DNA of 64,000 nucleotides from Nostocoides sp. F2B08. GTDB lineage: Bacteria > Actinomycetota > Actinomycetes > Actinomycetales > Dermatophilaceae. The notes under the pieces were generated by a model that was given only the letters and a program-made list of their open reading frames with translations, had not been told where the DNA came from and ran no database searches. The position numbers were made by a program, and so were the translations under genes. The stretch's first letter is position 1. Each line of letters starts with the position of its first letter. Below, piece after piece: positions 8,057 through 16,621 of this stretch. The stretch is from the NCBI RefSeq assembly GCF_009184895.1, contig NZ_WESE01000004.1, positions 310,001 through 374,000 on the forward strand, read 5' to 3'.

Positions 8057-10732
8057 TCACCAGCCACGACGTCGAGTGAAGGCCTTCTCGAGCTCGACGA
8101 GCACGAATACGCCCGCGCCGACTCCGACGGCGACCGCCCAGTGCCGCGCTGCGAGGGGGGCCGCGTCGAAGAAGACCTCCATCGGGGGCGCGTAGACGAA
8201 GACCAGCTGCAGGACCACCAGCACGAGGATGCTCAGCCAGGCCACCGGGTTGGTGGTGAACAGCTCGCGCCGCAGGCTCCCGGCCGAGACGAAGCGCATG
8301 TTGAGCAGATAGAACGCCTGGGCCACGACCAGAGTGGTCAACGCGGCCGTCCGGGCGACCTCGACCTCGGCCCCCGCCGCCATCTCCATGGCGAAGACCG
8401 CGTAGGTCACAGCACCGATCACCGGGGATACGTACAGGATTCGGACCAACGACGCACGGTCGAGCAGCGGCTCGTCGGCGTCCCGCGGCGGCCGGTCCAT
8501 CACCCCCGGCTCGGAGGGCTCGAAAGCCAGTGCGAGAGCCAGGGTGACCGCTACCACCAGGTTGACCCACAGCACCTGCAGTGGGGTCAACGGCAGAACC
8601 GCACCCGCGAGCACCGCGCCGAGAATCACGAGGCCCTGCGCCCCATTGGTCGGCAGGACGAACGTCACCGACTTGCGCAGGTTGTCGTAGATCGTCCGCC
8701 CCTGCTTGACCGCACGGCCGATCGAGGCGAAACTGTCGTCGGCCAGGACGATCTCGGCGGCCTCCTTCGTCGCCTCGGTCCCTTTGATACCCATGGCGAC
8801 GCCCACATCGGCCCGCTTGAGCGACGGTGCGTCGTTGACGCCGTCACCGGTCATCGCGACGACCTCGCCACGTGCCTGCAGCTCCGTGACGATCCGGAGC
8901 TTGTGCTGCGGCGCGGTCCGGGCGAAGACGTCGGTGCGGGAGACGATCTCACCGAGCTGGTCGTCGTCCGTACGGTCGAGCTCACTGCCGGTGACGACAT
9001 GATCGGCCCGGATCCCCATCCTTTCGGCGATCGCCCGTGCCGTGCCGGCGTGGTCGCCGGTGATCATGACCACCCGGATGCCGGCGTCCTGACACTCGGC
9101 GATCGCGGCCACCGCCTCGGGTCGCGGGGGATCGAGCAACCCCAGGAGTCCGACGAGAGTGAAGCCGCCGGCCTCAACTGTCGCCCGGTCCACGCCGGTC
9201 GAGCCATCCGCCGAGCGCACCGCTGCGGCGAGGACGCGCAGCCCGCGCCCACTCAGCTCGGCCATTCGCCGCTCCCACACCTCCCGCTCGAGGGGCCGCC
9301 GGGCGACACCCTCGTCCACGCAGAGGTGCAGCACCCGGTCCGGCGCTCCCTTCAGGTGGAGCCACCGGGACCCGTCGATCTCGTCGAGGGTCGCCATCAC
9401 CTTGGCATCGGAGTCGAACGGCAGCTCGGCGACCCGCTCGCCGCGGCCGGCGTCGTAGCCGGCCTTGCGGGCGAAGGCCAGGAGTCCGCCCTCGGTGGGC
9501 TCGCCGACCAGCTGCCAGCGGTCCCCCGTCGACCGGAGGCGGGCGTCGTTGCAGCGGCCGGCGACGGTCGCGAGCGCGAGCAGGTCGGGCGAGGCGTCCG
9601 GCTCCGGCGCACCGTCGAGCGGCACCACCCGTCCGGTCGGCGAGTATCCGACGCCCTCGACCCGGTAGGCACCGCTCGAGGTCAGCACGTGCTGGACCGT
9701 CATCTCGTTCTGGGTCAGGGTCCCGGTCTTGTCCGAGCAGATCACGGTGACCGACCCGAGGGTCTCGACCGCGTCGAGCCGGCGGGTGATCGCGTTGCGA
9801 CGGGCCATCAGCTGCACCCCTCGCGCGAGGGTGATGGTGAGGATCGCCGGCAGACCCTCCGGGATCGCGGCGACCGCGAAGCCGATGGCTGCCAGCGTGA
9901 TGTCCCCGAGCGAGAAGTCCCGCACCAGCCAACCCACCAGGAAGAGGACGGCCGCGGCTGCGACGATGCCGCTGCTGAGGAGGGATCCGAAGCGGTTCAT
10001 CTGCCGGGTCAACGGCGTCGCGATCCGCTGCACGTCGGCGATCATCGTGCTGATCCGGCCGATCTCGGTGGACGGCCCGGTGGCCGTCACGACACCCACC
10101 CCGGTGCCGGCGGTGACCAGGGTGCCGGAGTAGGCCATCGACGAGCGGTCCCCGAGCTCTCGTCCCGCGTCCACCGCCGCCGGGGACTTGCGCGAGGGCT
10201 CCGACTCGCCCGTGAGCGCCGCCTCCTCGATGGCCAGGTTGGTCGCGTCGAGGAGGCGCACGTCGGCGGGCACCCGGTCCCCTGCGGCCAGGCGGACGAT
10301 GTCACCCGGCACGAGGTCGTCGGCCGGCAACTGTCGCCAGTCCCCGTCCCGGCGGACGTGCGCCCGCGTGGAGAGCATCGAGCGCAGACTCTGGAGAGCG
10401 TGCTCGGCCTGCCCCTCCTGGATGAAGCCGATGAGGGCGTTGAGGATGACGACCGCCAGGATCACGCCGGTGTCGATCCACTCGCCGAGGAGGGTCGTCA
10501 CGACGGCGGCCGCGAGCAGGACGTAGATCAGTGCGTCGTGGAAGTGCCGGGCGAACCGCACGACCGGATGGTCCCGCTCCGGCTCGGGCAGCCTGTTCGG
10601 GCCGTGCTCGGCGAGGCGACGCTCGGCCTCGTGGCCGGACAGTCCCACTCGCTCGACGTCGAGGAGGGTGAGCATCGTCTCCCCGGAGGCGGCATGCGGC
10701 TCGTGCATGGCGCGGACGCTCGACGAGGTCAC
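8057..10732 (-). CDS. P-type (P2-class) cation-transporting ATPase
   Basis: ATP-driven cation pump of about 891 aa. Motifs in order are TGESEPSRKSP (actuator domain), the transmembrane PEGLP signature of P2 Ca2+/Na+/K+-type pumps, phosphorylated Asp334 in SDKTGTLTQNE, KGAPDRVL (nucleotide domain), and TGDGVNDAPSLKRADVGVAMG (hinge). C-terminal membrane helices follow. PEGLP instead of a CPC motif argues against heavy-metal transport; the ion could be Ca2+ or Mn2+ (inference). GTG 10732 is preferred because a TATCGT -10 box lies 6 nt upstream; ATG 10708 is the alternative and would shorten it by 8 residues. No GTATGCG motif occurs in this gene, unlike most neighbours. Confidence 0.92.
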   Translation of the reverse strand: MTSSSVRAMHEPHAASGETMLTLLDVERVGLSGHEAERRLAEHGPNRLPEPERDHPVVRFARHFHDALIYVLLAAAVVTTLLGEWIDTGVILAVVILNALIGFIQEGQAEHALQSLRSMLSTRAHVRRDGDWRQLPADDLVPGDIVRLAAGDRVPADVRLLDATNLAIEEAALTGESEPSRKSPAAVDAGRELGDRSSMAYSGTLVTAGTGVGVVTATGPSTEIGRISTMIADVQRIATPLTRQMNRFGSLLSSGIVAAAAVLFLVGWLVRDFSLGDITLAAIGFAVAAIPEGLPAILTITLARGVQLMARRNAITRRLDAVETLGSVTVICSDKTGTLTQNEMTVQHVLTSSGAYRVEGVGYSPTGRVVPLDGAPEPDASPDLLALATVAGRCNDARLRSTGDRWQLVGEPTEGGLLAFARKAGYDAGRGERVAELPFDSDAKVMATLDEIDGSRWLHLKGAPDRVLHLCVDEGVARRPLEREVWERRMAELSGRGLRVLAAAVRSADGSTGVDRATVEAGGFTLVGLLGLLDPPRPEAVAAIAECQDAGIRVVMITGDHAGTARAIAERMGIRADHVVTGSELDRTDDDQLGEIVSRTDVFARTAPQHKLRIVTELQARGEVVAMTGDGVNDAPSLKRADVGVAMGIKGTEATKEAAEIVLADDSFASIGRAVKQGRTIYDNLRKSVTFVLPTNGAQGLVILGAVLAGAVLPLTPLQVLWVNLVVAVTLALALAFEPSEPGVMDRPPRDADEPLLDRASLVRILYVSPVIGAVTYAVFAMEMAAGAEVEVARTAALTTLVVAQAFYLLNMRFVSAGSLRRELFTTNPVAWLSILVLVVLQLVFVYAPPMEVFFDAAPLAARHWAVAVGVGAGVFVLVELEKAFTRRRGW

Positions 10733-10738
10733 CCCTCC

Positions 10739-10744
10739 ACGATA
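10739..10744 (-). promoter_or_regulatory. -10 box of a probable leaderless promoter (P-type ATPase)
   Basis: TATCGT on the minus strand is followed by GGAGGG and then GTG 10732. The same CGTGGAGGGGTG string precedes the GTG start at 59090, where TACCGT is the -10 box. Confidence 0.5.
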
Positions 10745-10850
10745 CGAACCCCTTGCCCGGCCGCGCGCGTGAGGTGGCTCATTCCTCGAGCGGACGGGAC
10801 AGCCGTCCCAACGCTCCCACGTCCCGATGCCCGCGTGGGATGCTGCGGTC

Positions 10851-11729
10851 ATGAGCCACACACCAGGGACCTTCACCTCACCCGTCGACGGACTCGAGCT
10901 CACGAGCTACACGTGGGGCGCCGACGTCGACAGCCCACGCGGGATCGTCCAGATCGCGCACGGGCTGGCCGAGCACTCGGGCCGGTATGCGCGGGTCGCC
11001 CACGCGCTGAACGACGCCGGATACGTCGTGTCGGCGGTCGACCACCGCGGTCACGGCTCGTCGATCGCGCAGGTCGCGGGCGACTTCGGCGCCGCCGGGT
11101 GGGACGGCCTGGTCGACGACCTCGTCGCGTACGGTGCAGCGCTTAGGGAGCAGCATCCGGGCCTGCCGTTGTTCCTCGTCGCGCACTCGATGGGGTCCTT
11201 CGCCGCACAGTCGGCCCTGCTGGAGCATTCGGAGCAGTATGCCGGTGTCGTCCTGTCCGGGTCCACCGCCGTCGACGTGCTCGCGGCGAGCCTCGCCGAG
11301 GCTCCGGAGGACGGACCTGCCGGCCTCGAGGCGTTCAACGCCGGCTTCGAGCACCGCACCGGGTACGAGTGGCTCTCCCGCGACGAGGCCGAGGTCGACC
11401 TCTACGTCGCCGACCCGCTGTGCGGGTTCGACACGCCACCGGAGACCCTGCCGGCCCTGTTCTCCCATGTCGGCCGGGTCTCGGATCCCGCTGCACTGCA
11501 GGGGATCCGGCCGGACCTCCCGATCCTCATCGTGTCCGGCGACGCCGACCCGCTCGCCGGCGGTGGGCAGCTCGTGGAGCTGCTCGGCTCGCGCTACCGG
11601 GAGGCCGGGGTCCGTGACGTCACGGTGCGGCTGCACCCGCAGGCGAGGCACGAGGTCTTCAACGAGACCAACCGGGCCGAGGTCATCGGCGAGGTCGTCG
11701 ACTGGGTGCGCGCGCATACCCCCGACTGA
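10851..11729 (+). CDS. monoacylglycerol lipase-like alpha/beta hydrolase
   Basis: A 292-aa serine hydrolase of the S33/Hydrolase_4 (lysophospholipase/monoglyceride lipase) type. It has the oxyanion-hole motif AHGLAEHSGRY, nucleophile Ser113 in VAHSMGS, an acidic residue near Asp231/Asp233 (SGDADPLAGG) and His267 in ARHEVFNE. No signal peptide is present, so it is probably cytoplasmic. A GATGCT box 6 nt before ATG 10851 may be a leaderless -10. It ends 39 bp before the ATP-grasp gene, but that gene has its own TAGGCT box, so co-transcription is uncertain. Confidence 0.88.
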   Translation: MSHTPGTFTSPVDGLELTSYTWGADVDSPRGIVQIAHGLAEHSGRYARVAHALNDAGYVVSAVDHRGHGSSIAQVAGDFGAAGWDGLVDDLVAYGAALREQHPGLPLFLVAHSMGSFAAQSALLEHSEQYAGVVLSGSTAVDVLAASLAEAPEDGPAGLEAFNAGFEHRTGYEWLSRDEAEVDLYVADPLCGFDTPPETLPALFSHVGRVSDPAALQGIRPDLPILIVSGDADPLAGGGQLVELLGSRYREAGVRDVTVRLHPQARHEVFNETNRAEVIGEVVDWVRAHTPD

Positions 11730-11755
11730 CCGGCGCTCGGGAGCGCTCGCGGCGC

Positions 11756-11761
11756 TAGGCT
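11756..11761 (+). promoter_or_regulatory. -10 box of a probable leaderless promoter (ATP-grasp gene)
   Basis: TAGGCT followed by 7 nt and then GTG 11769. No ribosome site is visible. Confidence 0.6.
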
Positions 11762-11768
11762 CGATAAG

Positions 11769-12986
11769 GTGAACATCGTCTTCGTCGAGCCGTCGTTCCC
11801 GCGCAACCAACGGCGCTTCGTGCACGCGCTTCGCGAGGTGGGCGCCAACGTCATCGGCGTCGGCGAGACGCCTGAGGACTGGCTCGAGCACGAGGTGCGC
11901 GACGCGCTCGTCGCCTACTACAAGGTCGACAACGTCACCGACGTCCACCAGCTCGAGGCCGCCGTGAAATGGGCGCAGTCGATCGCGTGGGTGGACGCCC
12001 TGGAGTCCACCGTCGAGAGCCACCAGCTCGCCGCGGCGCACGTCCGCGAGGCGCGCGGGATCCCCGGCACGTCGGTGCGCACGACCTGGCTGTGCCGCGA
12101 CAAGCCGTCGATGAAGGAGGTCCTGCGGGCCGCCGGCATCCCGACCGCCGCGAGCACTGCGGCCGACACGGCCGACCAGGTGCGCGACTTCGCCAAGGAG
12201 GTCGGCTACCCGCTCATCCTCAAGCCGCGCGCCGGCGCGGGCGCCCAGGGCACCGTCAAGGTCACGAGCGACGGCGAGCTGGAGACCGCCCTGGTCGGCT
12301 TCGGCGACACGCCGAGCATCGCCGTCGAGGAGTTCGTCGACGGCCACGAGGGCTTCTACGACACGATCACGGTCGACGGCGCAACGACCCACGACTGGAT
12401 CACGCACTACTACCCCAACGTGCTCGAGGCGATGCGGCACCGCTGGATCTCCCCGCAGTTCGTCACGACGAACCGGATCAACGACTCCGCCATGTACGCC
12501 GAGGTCCGCGAGCTCGGCCAGCGGGTGGGCGAGGTCCTCGGCATCGGCACCTCGGCGACCCACATGGAGTGGTTCTACGGCGACAAGGGCCTGCGGTTCT
12601 CCGAGATCGGCTGCCGTCCGCCGGGAGTCGGGTGCTGGGACCTGTACTCCGCCGCCAACGACGTCGACGTCTACCGCGAGTGGGCGCACGCGGTCGTGCA
12701 CGGGCGCGTCGACCATCCGCTCTCCCGCGCCTACTCCGCCGGCATCGTCGCGCTGCGACCCGACCACGACGGCCACATCCACGGGTACTCCGGCGTCGAC
12801 GAGGTCGCCGGCCGCTACGGCGAGTGGATCATCGACACGCACCTTCCCGGCGCCGGCACACCGACCCAGGCGGTTGAGGCCGGCTACATGGCCAACGCCT
12901 ACGTCCGGATGAAGCACCCGGACTACGACACCCTGCGGGCGATGCTCGACGACGTCGGCCGGACCGTCCACGTCCACGCGGGCTGA
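11769..12986 (+). CDS. ATP-grasp domain ligase of unknown substrate
   Basis: A 405-aa protein with an N-terminal pre-ATP-grasp Rossmann-like region (MNIVFVEPSFPRNQRRFV). The ATP-grasp core includes the ATP-binding lysine in YPLILKPRAGAGAQGT (about residue 155), EEFVDGHEGFYD, and the metal-binding end HMEWFY...RFSEIGCRPPG. ATP-grasp enzymes join a carboxylate to an amine or thiol through an acyl-phosphate. It is followed closely on the same strand by an S51-like protein, an esterase and an M20 dipeptidase, a set that suggests making and breaking a peptide- or ester-like metabolite. The substrate cannot be read from sequence. Confidence 0.85.
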   Translation: MNIVFVEPSFPRNQRRFVHALREVGANVIGVGETPEDWLEHEVRDALVAYYKVDNVTDVHQLEAAVKWAQSIAWVDALESTVESHQLAAAHVREARGIPGTSVRTTWLCRDKPSMKEVLRAAGIPTAASTAADTADQVRDFAKEVGYPLILKPRAGAGAQGTVKVTSDGELETALVGFGDTPSIAVEEFVDGHEGFYDTITVDGATTHDWITHYYPNVLEAMRHRWISPQFVTTNRINDSAMYAEVRELGQRVGEVLGIGTSATHMEWFYGDKGLRFSEIGCRPPGVGCWDLYSAANDVDVYREWAHAVVHGRVDHPLSRAYSAGIVALRPDHDGHIHGYSGVDEVAGRYGEWIIDTHLPGAGTPTQAVEAGYMANAYVRMKHPDYDTLRAMLDDVGRTVHVHAG

Positions 12987-13024
12987 GTCCGGCGCTCCCC
13001 GACGACGCCTCGACCCGGCCACCC

Positions 13025-13993
13025 ATGACGACCGTTCTGCTCGGACCGCAGCGCTTCCGCATGACGGCGGGGACGGTGGCGCGCGGCCTGGCCCCGGAGG
13101 GCACGGTGGCGACCGTGACCGCCGGCTGGCGGGACCGCGAGAAGGACGACGCCGAGCTCGACCAGGTCCTCGGCGGACGCAGCCGCAACCTGCACCTGTT
13201 CACCCGGTTGGGGCACGTCGTCCGGCACGACCGCACGTTCGCGACCGCGGCGAGCGCCTACAACCGGGCCGTCGACGAGGCGAGCGAGCTCTACACCCTC
13301 CGGCTCCAGCATGCGCTCGACGCGGTGTATGCGATCTCGCGACGCAGCGTCCGGGACGACCTCGTCGACTCATCCCTGCGCGCCGGCCTACAGTCTGTTC
13401 GCGACATCGACGCCTGGTTCCTCTGGGTGCTCACCGAGCTCGAGGGTGAGCTGCGCGCGGACGGGGGGGTCGACACCTCCGACGTCATCGCGCAGCATCG
13501 CGCCGAGGTGGCCGAGATCATCGGCGGCGCAAGCCTCCTCGCGATCGCCGGCGGACACGTCGCCTACCTGTCCCGGTGCCTGCGTCTCTTCGCCGTCGAG
13601 CCGCCGGACCACCTGCCGATCATCGGCTGGTCGGCGGGTGCGATGGTCCTGACCGATCTCATCGTGCTCTACAACGACAAGGGTCCCGAAGGGGTGCGGC
13701 CCTCCGAGGTGTGGGACCGCGGACTCGGGCGCGTCCACGGCATCGTGGCCATGCCGCACGCCCGGCGGCGGCTCCAGCTCGACGACACGGACCGCAACAC
13801 CGTGCTCGCCCACCGCTACGCGCCGGCCCGCGTCGTCCTGCTCGACGACGGCGGCAGGGTCGTCATCGGCGACGACGGCGAGCTGCCACCCGACGCGCGC
13901 GTGATCACCGCCGAGGGTCGGGTGAGCACCGTGGCCGAGGGTGCCGGCGCGGTCCCGAACGGCGGTCCGATCGGTCGGGGTGGTGGCGGATGA
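13025..13993 (+). CDS. peptidase S51 / cyanophycinase-like protein
   Basis: A 322-aa protein with a class-I glutamine-amidotransferase-like layout. AIAGGHVAYL (about 174-181) is followed by the nucleophile elbow IIGWSAGAMVLT with Ser203, which is the G-x-S-A-G serine of peptidase E and cyanophycinase. A later His lies in MPHARRRLQL. These enzymes cleave aspartyl or isoaspartyl peptide bonds. The first 120 residues are atypical for the family. It begins 38 bp after the ATP-grasp gene and overlaps the following esterase gene by 4 bp (ATGA), so translation is probably coupled. Confidence 0.78.
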   Translation: MTTVLLGPQRFRMTAGTVARGLAPEGTVATVTAGWRDREKDDAELDQVLGGRSRNLHLFTRLGHVVRHDRTFATAASAYNRAVDEASELYTLRLQHALDAVYAISRRSVRDDLVDSSLRAGLQSVRDIDAWFLWVLTELEGELRADGGVDTSDVIAQHRAEVAEIIGGASLLAIAGGHVAYLSRCLRLFAVEPPDHLPIIGWSAGAMVLTDLIVLYNDKGPEGVRPSEVWDRGLGRVHGIVAMPHARRRLQLDDTDRNTVLAHRYAPARVVLLDDGGRVVIGDDGELPPDARVITAEGRVSTVAEGAGAVPNGGPIGRGGGG

Positions 13994-15132
13994 GGCGGCT
14001 CGCCATCAACCGGCTGCTCGAGCGGCCCGTCGACCAGGCCCGTGCAGAGCGGTTCGTCGCCAAGCACGGCTCGCCCATCGTGGAGGGTCCGCGCGCCACG
14101 TTCCTCTGGGTCGGCGAGGCCGACGAGGTCCTCGTCCGTCACCGGGTCCAGGGACTGCCGGACCCGCTCTCGATGAGGCGAGTGCCGCATACCTCTCTCT
14201 GGTACGTCTCCATCGACATGCCGCCGGAGTCGAGGGTGGAGTACCAGTTCGAGATCATCCGAGGCGAGCAGCGCGAGTCGCACGTCAACGACCCGCTCAA
14301 CCCACGGCTGGCGCACGGGCCGTTCGGGGCCAGCTCGGTCTGCGCCGCCACGGGGTACGTCGTGCCGGAGTGGACCCTCCCCGACCCGGAGGCCCGCTCC
14401 GGGGAGCTCGTCGACGAGACCCTGCAGTCCAAGGCACTGCGCCGGCAGGTCAGGTTCAAGGTCTACGTCCCGGCCCGGTTCGTACCGCTCGTGCACCACC
14501 CGCTGCTCGTCGTCCACGACGGCGACGACTATCTGCAGTACGCCTCGATGAAGACCGTCCTCGACAACCTCATCCACCGCGGCGAGATCGCCGACCTCGT
14601 CGTCGCCTTCATCCCGCCGGGGAACCGGTTGGTCGAATACGCCAACCACGCCCCGCACGCCCGGTTCGTCGCCCGTGAGCTCGTGCCTTACCTCTCCGAC
14701 CGCTATCCCCTGCTCGGGGGTCCGGGTGGGCGCACCCTCATGGGCTCGAGCTTCGGCGGCATCGCGTCGTTCTCGACCGCGGTGCGCTATCCCGAGCTCT
14801 TCGGGTCCCTGCTGCTGCAGTCGGCGTCCCTCGTGTTCACCGACATCGCCTTCGACCACGGCGGTGGCGCGGTGTTCGACCCGGTCGTGAAGTTCGTCAA
14901 CTCCTACCGGGCCAAACCGCGGCGGGTGACCGACCGGATCTACCAGTCGTGCGGGATGTACGAGCCGCTCATCACGCCGAACCGCTCGATGGCGAACGTC
15001 TTCGCGGACGCCGGGATGGACGTCCGCTACCGCGAGGCGCGCGACGGCCACAACTGGGAGAACTGGCGGGACCGGCTACGCGAGGCGCTGACCTGGCTCT
15101 ATCCCGGCGACCAGCGGTTCGTCTACGAGTGA
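13990..15132 (+). CDS. enterochelin-esterase (Fes)-like hydrolase
   Basis: A 380-aa protein with an N-terminal beta-sandwich (FLWVGEADEVLVRHRVQG to EYQFEIIRG) like the early-set domain of Fes, then an alpha/beta-hydrolase esterase domain. The nucleophile is Ser254 in LMGSSFGGIAS and the probable catalytic His is in RDGHNWENW near the C-terminus. No signal peptide is seen, so a cytoplasmic substrate is likely. ATG 13990 overlaps the stop of the S51-like gene. Fes-type enzymes hydrolyse siderophore esters, but no siderophore biosynthesis or uptake gene is nearby. It could instead release a small acyl or peptidyl ester made by the ATP-grasp ligase (inference). Confidence 0.82.
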   Translation: MRRLAINRLLERPVDQARAERFVAKHGSPIVEGPRATFLWVGEADEVLVRHRVQGLPDPLSMRRVPHTSLWYVSIDMPPESRVEYQFEIIRGEQRESHVNDPLNPRLAHGPFGASSVCAATGYVVPEWTLPDPEARSGELVDETLQSKALRRQVRFKVYVPARFVPLVHHPLLVVHDGDDYLQYASMKTVLDNLIHRGEIADLVVAFIPPGNRLVEYANHAPHARFVARELVPYLSDRYPLLGGPGGRTLMGSSFGGIASFSTAVRYPELFGSLLLQSASLVFTDIAFDHGGGAVFDPVVKFVNSYRAKPRRVTDRIYQSCGMYEPLITPNRSMANVFADAGMDVRYREARDGHNWENWRDRLREALTWLYPGDQRFVYE

Positions 15133-15150
15133 GCGGACTGGGGTAGGCGC

Positions 15151-16512
15151 ATGACAGAGCACCTGGCGGCCGCCGTCGCCGACCACATGGCGCGGGCACG
15201 GGCCGATCTGGAGGCGCTCGTCGCATTCCGGTCGGTCGCGGACGAGCGGATCGTCCCGCGAGAGGAGTGCCACGCCGCGGCCGATGCGGTGACCGGGCTG
15301 TTCCGCGAGGTCGGCCTCGACGTCGAGCAGGTGGAGACGTCCGACGGGAGCAGGGCCGTGCTCGGCACCTCGCCCGCACCGCCGGGTGCGCCGACGGTGC
15401 TGCTGTACTCGCACTACGACGTGCAGCCGCCCGGCGACCTCGCCGAGTGGGACGGCTCACCGTGGGAGCTGGTCGAGCGGAGCGGTCGCTGGTATGCGCG
15501 CGGCGCCGCCGACTGCAAGGGCAACCTCGTCATGCTGCTGACCGCGTTGCGGGCGCTGCCGCGCCCGTGGCCGGTCGGGGTGCGGATGGTGTGCGACGGG
15601 TCCGAGGAGATGTCGACCGGTGGCATCGAGCGGCTCGTGCAGGACCGGCCGGAGCTGTTCTCGGCCGACCTCATGCTCATCGCCGACTCCGGCAACATCG
15701 AGCAAGGTGTGCCGACCGCGACGGTGTCGCTGCGCGGCACGGGCAGCGTGGTCGTCACGGTGCGGACCCTCGACGGGCCCGTGCACTCCGGGATGTTCGG
15801 CGGGGCGGCGCCGGATGCGCTGGCCGCGCTGGTCCACGTGCTCGCGACGCTGCGGGACGAGCACGGTGACACGACGGTGGACGGGCTGGGCTCGGATGGA
15901 ACGTGGGCCGGGGCGGACTATCCGGTCGACCGGTTCCGGCGTGACGCCGGAGTGCTCGATGGCGCGCCGGTGCTGGGGTCCGGGTCGGTCGCAGACACGC
16001 TGTGGGCGCGGCCGGCGGCGACGATCCTCGCCATCGACGCGCCCCGGGTCGCCGAGGCCACCGCGGCGGTGCAGGGAACGGCGCGGGCGATGGTCAACCT
16101 GCGTGTCCCGCCGGGACAGGACGCCGCGGAGGCGCAGCGACTGCTCGTCGAGCACCTCGAGGCCGCCGCTCCTTGGGGTGTGGAGGTCGAGGTCGAGCCG
16201 CGGACGCTCGGGCAGCCGTTCGCCGCGCGCACCGATGGGCCGGCCTTCGCCGCGCTGGCAGTGGCGATGGAGTCGGCGTTCGGGCAGCCGTTGACAACGG
16301 TCGGGCAGGGCGGCGCCATCCCGCTGTGCAGCCGGTTGCACGAGGCACATCCGGACGCGGAGATCCTGCTCTTCGGCGTCGAGGAGCCGGCCTGCCGGAT
16401 CCACTCGCCCGGCGAGTCGGTGGACCCGCGCGAGATCGAGCGCACCGCATACGGACTGGCACTGCTGCTGGACTCTCTCGGCCACCCCCACCCACACCCG
16501 GGAGCAATCTAG
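15151..16512 (+). CDS. M20 family dipeptidase
   Basis: Zinc metallopeptidase of 453 aa, M20 clan. Metal-ligand motifs are in order: YSHYDVQPPGD, ARGAADCKGN (bridging Asp), CDGSEEMSTGG (general base and ligand Glu), MLIADSG, and a C-terminal His in RIHSPGESV. Dimerisation (lid) residues include GPVHSGMFGG. Family members cleave dipeptides and related amides. It starts 18 bp after the esterase stop on the same strand and ends the cluster. It terminates with TAG 16510-16512, followed by a hairpin shared with the convergent aminotransferase gene. Confidence 0.9.
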   Translation: MTEHLAAAVADHMARARADLEALVAFRSVADERIVPREECHAAADAVTGLFREVGLDVEQVETSDGSRAVLGTSPAPPGAPTVLLYSHYDVQPPGDLAEWDGSPWELVERSGRWYARGAADCKGNLVMLLTALRALPRPWPVGVRMVCDGSEEMSTGGIERLVQDRPELFSADLMLIADSGNIEQGVPTATVSLRGTGSVVVTVRTLDGPVHSGMFGGAAPDALAALVHVLATLRDEHGDTTVDGLGSDGTWAGADYPVDRFRRDAGVLDGAPVLGSGSVADTLWARPAATILAIDAPRVAEATAAVQGTARAMVNLRVPPGQDAAEAQRLLVEHLEAAAPWGVEVEVEPRTLGQPFAARTDGPAFAALAVAMESAFGQPLTTVGQGGAIPLCSRLHEAHPDAEILLFGVEEPACRIHSPGESVDPREIERTAYGLALLLDSLGHPHPHPGAI

Positions 16513-16557
16513 CTATATGCAGGTTTCTCCCGGGCCGGACCTATGGATAACGCCGAC

Positions 16558-16597
16558 GTGGTGCCAGGCGGGGGCACAACGCCGCGTCCGGCACCAC
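16558..16597. terminator. bidirectional hairpin between convergent genes
   Basis: GTGGTGCC-containing arms around a GC-rich loop lie between the M20 stop (16512) and the aminotransferase stop (16622). Its arm sequence recurs in the hairpin at 17713-17752 on the other side of the aminotransferase gene. Confidence 0.65.
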
Positions 16598-16621
16598 ACC
16601 CCCGCGCCCGGCGTCGCGCGC

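Noticed and set aside
10708-10708. ATG 10708 as start of the P-type ATPase
   Set aside because: Possible, but it has neither a ribosome site nor a -10 box at the right distance. GTG 10732 has TATCGT 6 nt upstream. Kept as the alternative.
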